A stretch of 64,000 nt of DNA from Drosophila miranda (taxonomy: Eukaryota > Arthropoda > Insecta > Diptera > Drosophilidae): NCBI RefSeq assembly GCF_003369915.1, contig NC_046677.1, positions 14,074,001 to 14,138,000 on the forward strand. Direction: 5' to 3'. A program made the position numbers and the translations under genes. Shown here piece after piece: positions 59,953 through 64,000 of this stretch. Below the pieces are notes generated by a model, which searched no databases, had not been told where the DNA came from, and saw only the letters and a program-made list of their open reading frames with translations. Each line of letters starts with the position of its first letter. The stretch's first letter is position 1.

Positions 59953-62100
59953 CTACAATTGCCACTCGTCCAGTGGAACATCTGCCATAAAGAGCGTGTT
60001 CTCCATGTTAGCGCCAGTCAGTTTCGTGTACTGCTCTTCCACGGCCGCCCCAGCGTCTGTAAACAGAGTCGCAGGTGGGACAGCGGTGGCCGGAATGTGC
60101 ATGTACTTCTTGGCCAGGCTATGCAGAAAGGGATGCAAATGCATCAGATTTTCCCACAGCTTCATTGGCTCCTCCTGCAGACTATTGATTCGTCCACAAA
60201 AATAGCTGGTGATCTCGTCATCTTGGTCATTGGGCTCTGTGCTCTGGCTGTGCTTCTCCTGCGACAAAACCTCGTACGCTGCCCAGATGTCATAGTTTTC
60301 GGTCGCATCCTCTTTGACAGTGGCTGGCACTCCAGTCTTCACGTGTGTCTGAAAAATCTCGTACAGATCGCTCACGTACTGGGTCGCCAATTCTGCACTG
60401 CAAAAAGGCATACTTCGAAAGCGCGGATCCAGCAGAGTGGCCATAGCCAGGTGAACATTCTTTTCCATGCTATCAAAGCACTCCTGCAGTTGATGGACCA
60501 GAAACATGCGCAGATCATAGGTTATCTGATTTTCCGGTGAGCTCTGGTGCTTCTTCAGTTCGTTGATGAGGGTATACACTATGGGCAAGGCCATGCTAGC
60601 CACGGGAAATGACGTTTCTCCTGCTCGACTGAGCTCCTTCATCGAGCTGGCCAGCGGCTTCAGGACTGCCAGCAGCTCCCGACACTGTTCCAGCTCTTCC
60701 TCGGACAGGGGCGGGCTAATCTCGAGTTGCAAATAATTTGGCAGATGCGGGGCGTACTTTGTGTATCGCTCCAGCATATCAAATTTGCTGAGGGGGCGTT
60801 GCTTCACATCCAGATGTAGCTTCCTTTGCGAGAGGAGGACCCCACTGTCGAGGTAACATGTAACGTAGGGACGAACCTTTTCGCAGAATTCAAGAATCTC
60901 GGGGCGCAGCATGGTGTTCTCTAGAATAGTGTTGAGCAGGTATCCGAAGCAGGGCATATGTCGATGATCTCCCAGAAGGGCCGCCACAGCATCTTCGAGC
61001 AGACGAGAGCCTCTTGTCACCACGCAGGTGATCTTTGTCTTGCTTATGTCGAACCGTCGACACACCCGCGCCATCCGCGTCTCAATCTGACTGGCATTGA
61101 AATGCTCAGGCAAGCTTTGTACCGACAACGTTCTGGAAACCTTTTCCAGACCCTCATAGAAGTGAACCACCAGCACCAGGTGGCTTCGCTTTTCTGGTGT
61201 AGTGTGAACGGCACAGCTTAGGGAAAGCGTTGCCAGTCGTGCTAGTTGTTTGCGAAGCTTCGATGCGTGCAGATGTCGCTGGTTGCAAATGTACGATTCC
61301 AGCTCATCCACGCTGGGAGGTTTGGAGCCAGGGCACAACGCACTCACCAAATGCTTGAATCCCTCAGCCTGCATGATCTGCAGAGGCTGCCTGTCACGGC
61401 AGACGAAGAAGGCCATGTTGTGAAGAAACGAACGCTGGCCTGGTACTCTAGCGTCCAGGTTGCTGTGAAAGTTGCTGCAAATAATATTTTACTATTGCTG
61501 GCATTCGCAAATTATCTTCCAGGCCGTGACTTACGCGATTTCTTCCTCTTCGTCGGCCAGCGGTAGATCCTGTATTTCGAATAGGCTATCGTTTGCCACA
61601 TTAGGCTCGAATTCTATAATGTCCTCGGCACTGACTGTCTCTGCACCAGTCGTCCAGAAGCCAGCGCCCTGTTCCTGTTCAGCCTGTTCAATTGCCCGAC
61701 AAGAGGCATCATCTAGCTCTATGATATTATCTGGCTCCCCTTTGGTTTTGATTATAGGCTCACTGGTATTGTGATATTGCTCCTGGAACAAGGACAGCCC
61801 CTTGAAAGGCGGAGCCTTTTTTATTTTCCTCTTTGTCACATGGGACTCTCGCTTGAATATGCCACGCACCACAACAGATTCCTTATTATCGAGATCTCTG
61901 CAATTTACAAAGTTAACTCATCAGCCCTCCGTGGAGACGCTATATTTCGAAGGAAGCACTTACATCTGCGGATGGGTCTTTATGTGCTTCATCAAGTTGG
62001 ACGTGTTGCCGGAAGTTCTGATGCTCTTTTCGCAGAGCTGACATTGCGCCGTGTTGTTGTCTAACTTATCATAATATTTCCATACTTTACTACGCGCCAT
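59953..62100 (-). CDS. Domesticated hAT transposase-like protein with BED zinc finger
   Basis: Three exons, 61964-62100, 61535-61897 and 59953-61474, join in frame to 673 residues. Exon 1 is a BED finger: MARSKVWKYYDK, then CQLCEKSIRTSGNTSNLMKH ending in HIKTH (C-x2-C and H-x4-H). Exon 2 is acidic. Exon 3 is the hAT transposase-like body with the region after HSLAKKYMHIPATAVPP corresponding to the hAT C-terminal dimerisation domain, and NYDIWAAYEVL. The protein resembles ZBED/DREF-type host proteins. Introns, an intact frame and absence of terminal repeats or target duplications around it indicate a host gene, not an active transposon. DNA binding is likely; the target is unknown. I cannot name the orthologue. 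Confidence 0.85.
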
Positions 62101-62175
62101 GGCCGTGGATACGGCTCCAGCAGCTTGACGTTATTTTTATTTTGTTTTTGTATTTGACTGCCGCTTAATGTGACT

Positions 62176-62281
62176 GACCCTCAGAAATATACCTCATTGA
62201 ATTCGTCAGTATATTTACGGTATATTTGTAAAATGAAACGGTATAGTTTGGTATATTTCTGAGGGTCGGACGGTATATTTA
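62176..62281. promoter_or_regulatory. Partial cassette, copy C, with 18-bp perfect inverted repeat
   Basis: From 62198 the plus strand reads TTGAATTCGTCAGTATATTT and continues as the cassette to GGACGGTATATTT at 62280, but Motif 1 is missing. GACCCTCAGAAATATACC at 62176-62193 is the exact reverse complement of GGTATATTTCTGAGGGTC at 62250-62267, with a 56-base loop. The arrangement lies about 76-180 bp upstream of the ATG of the hAT-derived gene and so probably acts as its promoter. Confidence 0.65.
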
Positions 62282-62720
62282 GCTAGATTTGGCTTATTTT
62301 AAAACCAAATATGTATCATAATTGATATGATATGCTTATAGCTTGAAATATAGCTTTTTTCAAATTTCATTTACTTTTTTTGGCATACAAAATTTGTTTT
62401 TTGATTGTAATATTTGTTAATTTTTATCGAGAAATCGTATTTTGTTATATCACCCAATTTTTTGTATAAATGTATGGTAATATGAGCACTTGGCCATAGC
62501 ATAATGAAGTGGATAAAATCATGTCATTACTTTAATTACAAATTCAAAAACATATATCAATATAATACAGTTATCTATTATTTTGATGAGTTTTTTTGGT
62601 TAGCTTATTTTTAAGATTTTTGTAATTTACCTGTTGTGTAGGGCAGTTTGATTCAAGCTCCCTGAAAGAGGAGAGCATTTCGAGATGTCGTTAAAAAAGA
62701 CTTGCGTGCTGTCTGCCACC
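62282..62720. other. AT-rich intergenic sequence
   Basis: Strongly AT-rich, with no ORF of interest. Its last eight bases, CTGCCACC (62713-62720), are the left target-site duplication of the element that follows. Confidence 0.5.
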
Positions 62721-63152
62721 TAGTGTTGGGTAAACATTGCTCATTTTGGGCAACATGTTCACTTGTTCTTTTTTAGTAACTGAGTCAACTCACTCATATT
62801 GCTCACTTGTTCACCTAGATTGCTCAGTTGCTCACTTTCTCAGTTGCTTACTTGCTCACTGTTCACGCACAGATCACTAAGCACCACAGATTTTGACACA
62901 AAAAAAATAGGTTACATTTCAATTTTAATCAAACATTTAAAACTAAAAAAAAAAATTGCAATGATTCCAAATTTCACTATTCTTTCGAAGTATCGAATAT
63001 ACTTCGAATTAGCGACATACTGAATTTTCAAAAGAATAAACAGTTTTGCCGGTAATTGAGCAAAAAAGAACAGTTTGGAAGGAACATGTTCAGTTGCTCA
63101 CTTAAGTAAACAACTCTTTTTTGTTCACTCACTCATGAGCAACACAACACTA
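62721..63152. mobile_element. Non-autonomous hAT-type element (MITE), 432 bp
   Basis: The left end is TAGTGTTG and the right end is CAACACTA, an exact 8-bp terminal inverted repeat. It is flanked by CTGCCACC at 62713-62720 and CTGCCGCC at 63153-63160, an 8-bp target duplication with one mismatch, as hAT transposons make. Both sub-terminal regions are packed with TTGCTCACTT-like words, direct on the left and also in inverted form (GAGCAA) on the right. These resemble the repeated sub-terminal transposase sites of hAT elements. No transposase is encoded. The A/G mismatch suggests some age. Confidence 0.8.
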
Positions 63153-63160
63153 CTGCCGCC

Positions 63161-64000
63161 GCACATAGCTGGCGGAATCCCAAAGATAACTCCCGCGGAA
63201 TTCCGTTTTGCTGATTTTTTTATGTTTCTATCCCTTATATTTTTTAATATTATTACTATGCGTACTATGAGTACTATCCCAATGATAAAGACTACATGTA
63301 TTTTTTTTTAAACCAGTATTGACGAAAATATATGATTTGTTTAAAAATTTAACCCAATCACACTTGTTTTTTTTTTAAATAATTTACTCTGATTTAATCT
63401 GTTGGTATAAGCGGTTTCGACTGCAACTTTAATCAATAATGTCTTTAAAAGATGTAAGTCGTACGAGTGTAAATAGATGTGCTTTATTTTTACCGATTAA
63501 AGTCAATATCTTTGATATATGTATGTATGCAAGTGGGTAAGTCTTCAAATTATGTAAATATTTTAAGTAGAAATTCCGAGAGGCACGACAGCCGCTGAGC
63601 TCAAGTTACTGTCTAAGGGATTAGCCTAAAATTCATTGGACCTCGTACTCACAGAGTACATACAAGGGTTTACTTTACTTTATTCGTGGAACAGAAGGGA
63701 ATCCTTCCATAGCTTGGTCGATATGAACACTCGGACCATACCATCACGAACAAACGGGTGGGATTTTGTGTATGAGATATCTACAGATGTGCATACGTCG
63801 CAATTGGATGAGTTTTTGTCTCTTGACTGAAACAAGTTTCAGACTACTTTCCTCCCGCAGAGACAGGGCAGAAAGAAGGTGGGTTTTATAACCTCTATTC
63901 GGAGCCACGTAAATCGAGTTCAAGAACCTCACCTAAATGCGGTGAAGTACCGGATCATAATTACTTTTTTGGTTATCCAAATGACGGCCTATGCCAGGGA
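63161..64000. other. Right edge, no gene recognised
   Basis: No supported exon. Plus-strand ORF 63636-63830 and minus-strand ORF 63744-63932 overlap and neither resembles a known family. The composition from about 63570 on is richer in GC than the preceding AT-rich part, so the 5' or 3' end of a gene or transposon may begin here and continue beyond the window. Confidence 0.35.

Overview
The window is nuclear DNA of a Drosophila, probably of the obscura group. The proteins match melanogaster-type orthologues almost residue for residue: CenG1A, mRpS23, RpII33, gatC, PolG2, Orc5, Arpc1, tamas, black, Sos, Adat, CAH1 and Sec71. Introns are short with GT-AG ends. ACATATGT-type microsatellites and a GTCY-type DINE-1/mini-me repeat are also typical of flies. 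Most of these genes lie on 2L (34D and nearby) in D. melanogaster, which points to Muller element B. The species assignment is inference; the gene identities are well supported.

Layout. 1-4.96 kb is probably the large first intron of CenG1A (minus), whose N-terminal coding exon is at 4963-5320. A small secreted-protein gene (497-1139, plus) is nested in it and carries a one-base frameshift. 5.9-17.2 kb is a very compact housekeeping cluster: mRpS23 (+), RpII33 (-), the dicistronic pair gatC-PolG2 (+, stop and start overlapping as ATGA), Orc5 (-), Arpc1 (+) and tamas (+). Both subunits of the mitochondrial DNA polymerase, a mitochondrial ribosomal protein and a subunit of the mitochondrial Gln-tRNA amidotransferase lie within 11.5 kb. 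17.2-20 kb is gene-poor, with a decayed non-LTR retrotransposon and one unexplained ORF. black (-) is at 20.0-22.6 kb with a clear TATA/Inr promoter, and Sos (-) at 25.4-30.6 kb in seven coding exons.

30.6-41.4 kb is patchier. It holds relic coding-like sequence, a CLIP-domain serine protease (-), a STEEP1/CXorf56-type gene (-), a processed Aldh pseudogene (+), an orphan one-exon gene (-), and Adat (+) with a one-base frameshift. CAH1 (-) spans 41.5-48.9 kb because of a 6.6-kb first intron containing a DINE-1/mini-me repeat. 48.9-54.1 kb shows no coding gene. Sec71 (-) is at 54.1-59.3 kb, then a domesticated hAT transposase-like BED-finger gene (-) at 59.95-62.1 kb, then a non-autonomous hAT-type element with terminal inverted repeats and an 8-bp target duplication at 62.7-63.15 kb.

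The most notable non-coding signal is a dispersed promoter cassette of about 109 bp. It is an array of GGTATATTT (Ohler Motif 6) ending in CGGTCACACTG (Ohler Motif 1). It stands upstream of gatC (7711-7819, plus) and of Sec71 (59596-59704, minus). A partial copy with an 18-bp perfect inverted repeat (62176-62281) stands upstream of the hAT-derived gene.

All exon structures were read by hand from splice sites and reading frame, without alignment tools.
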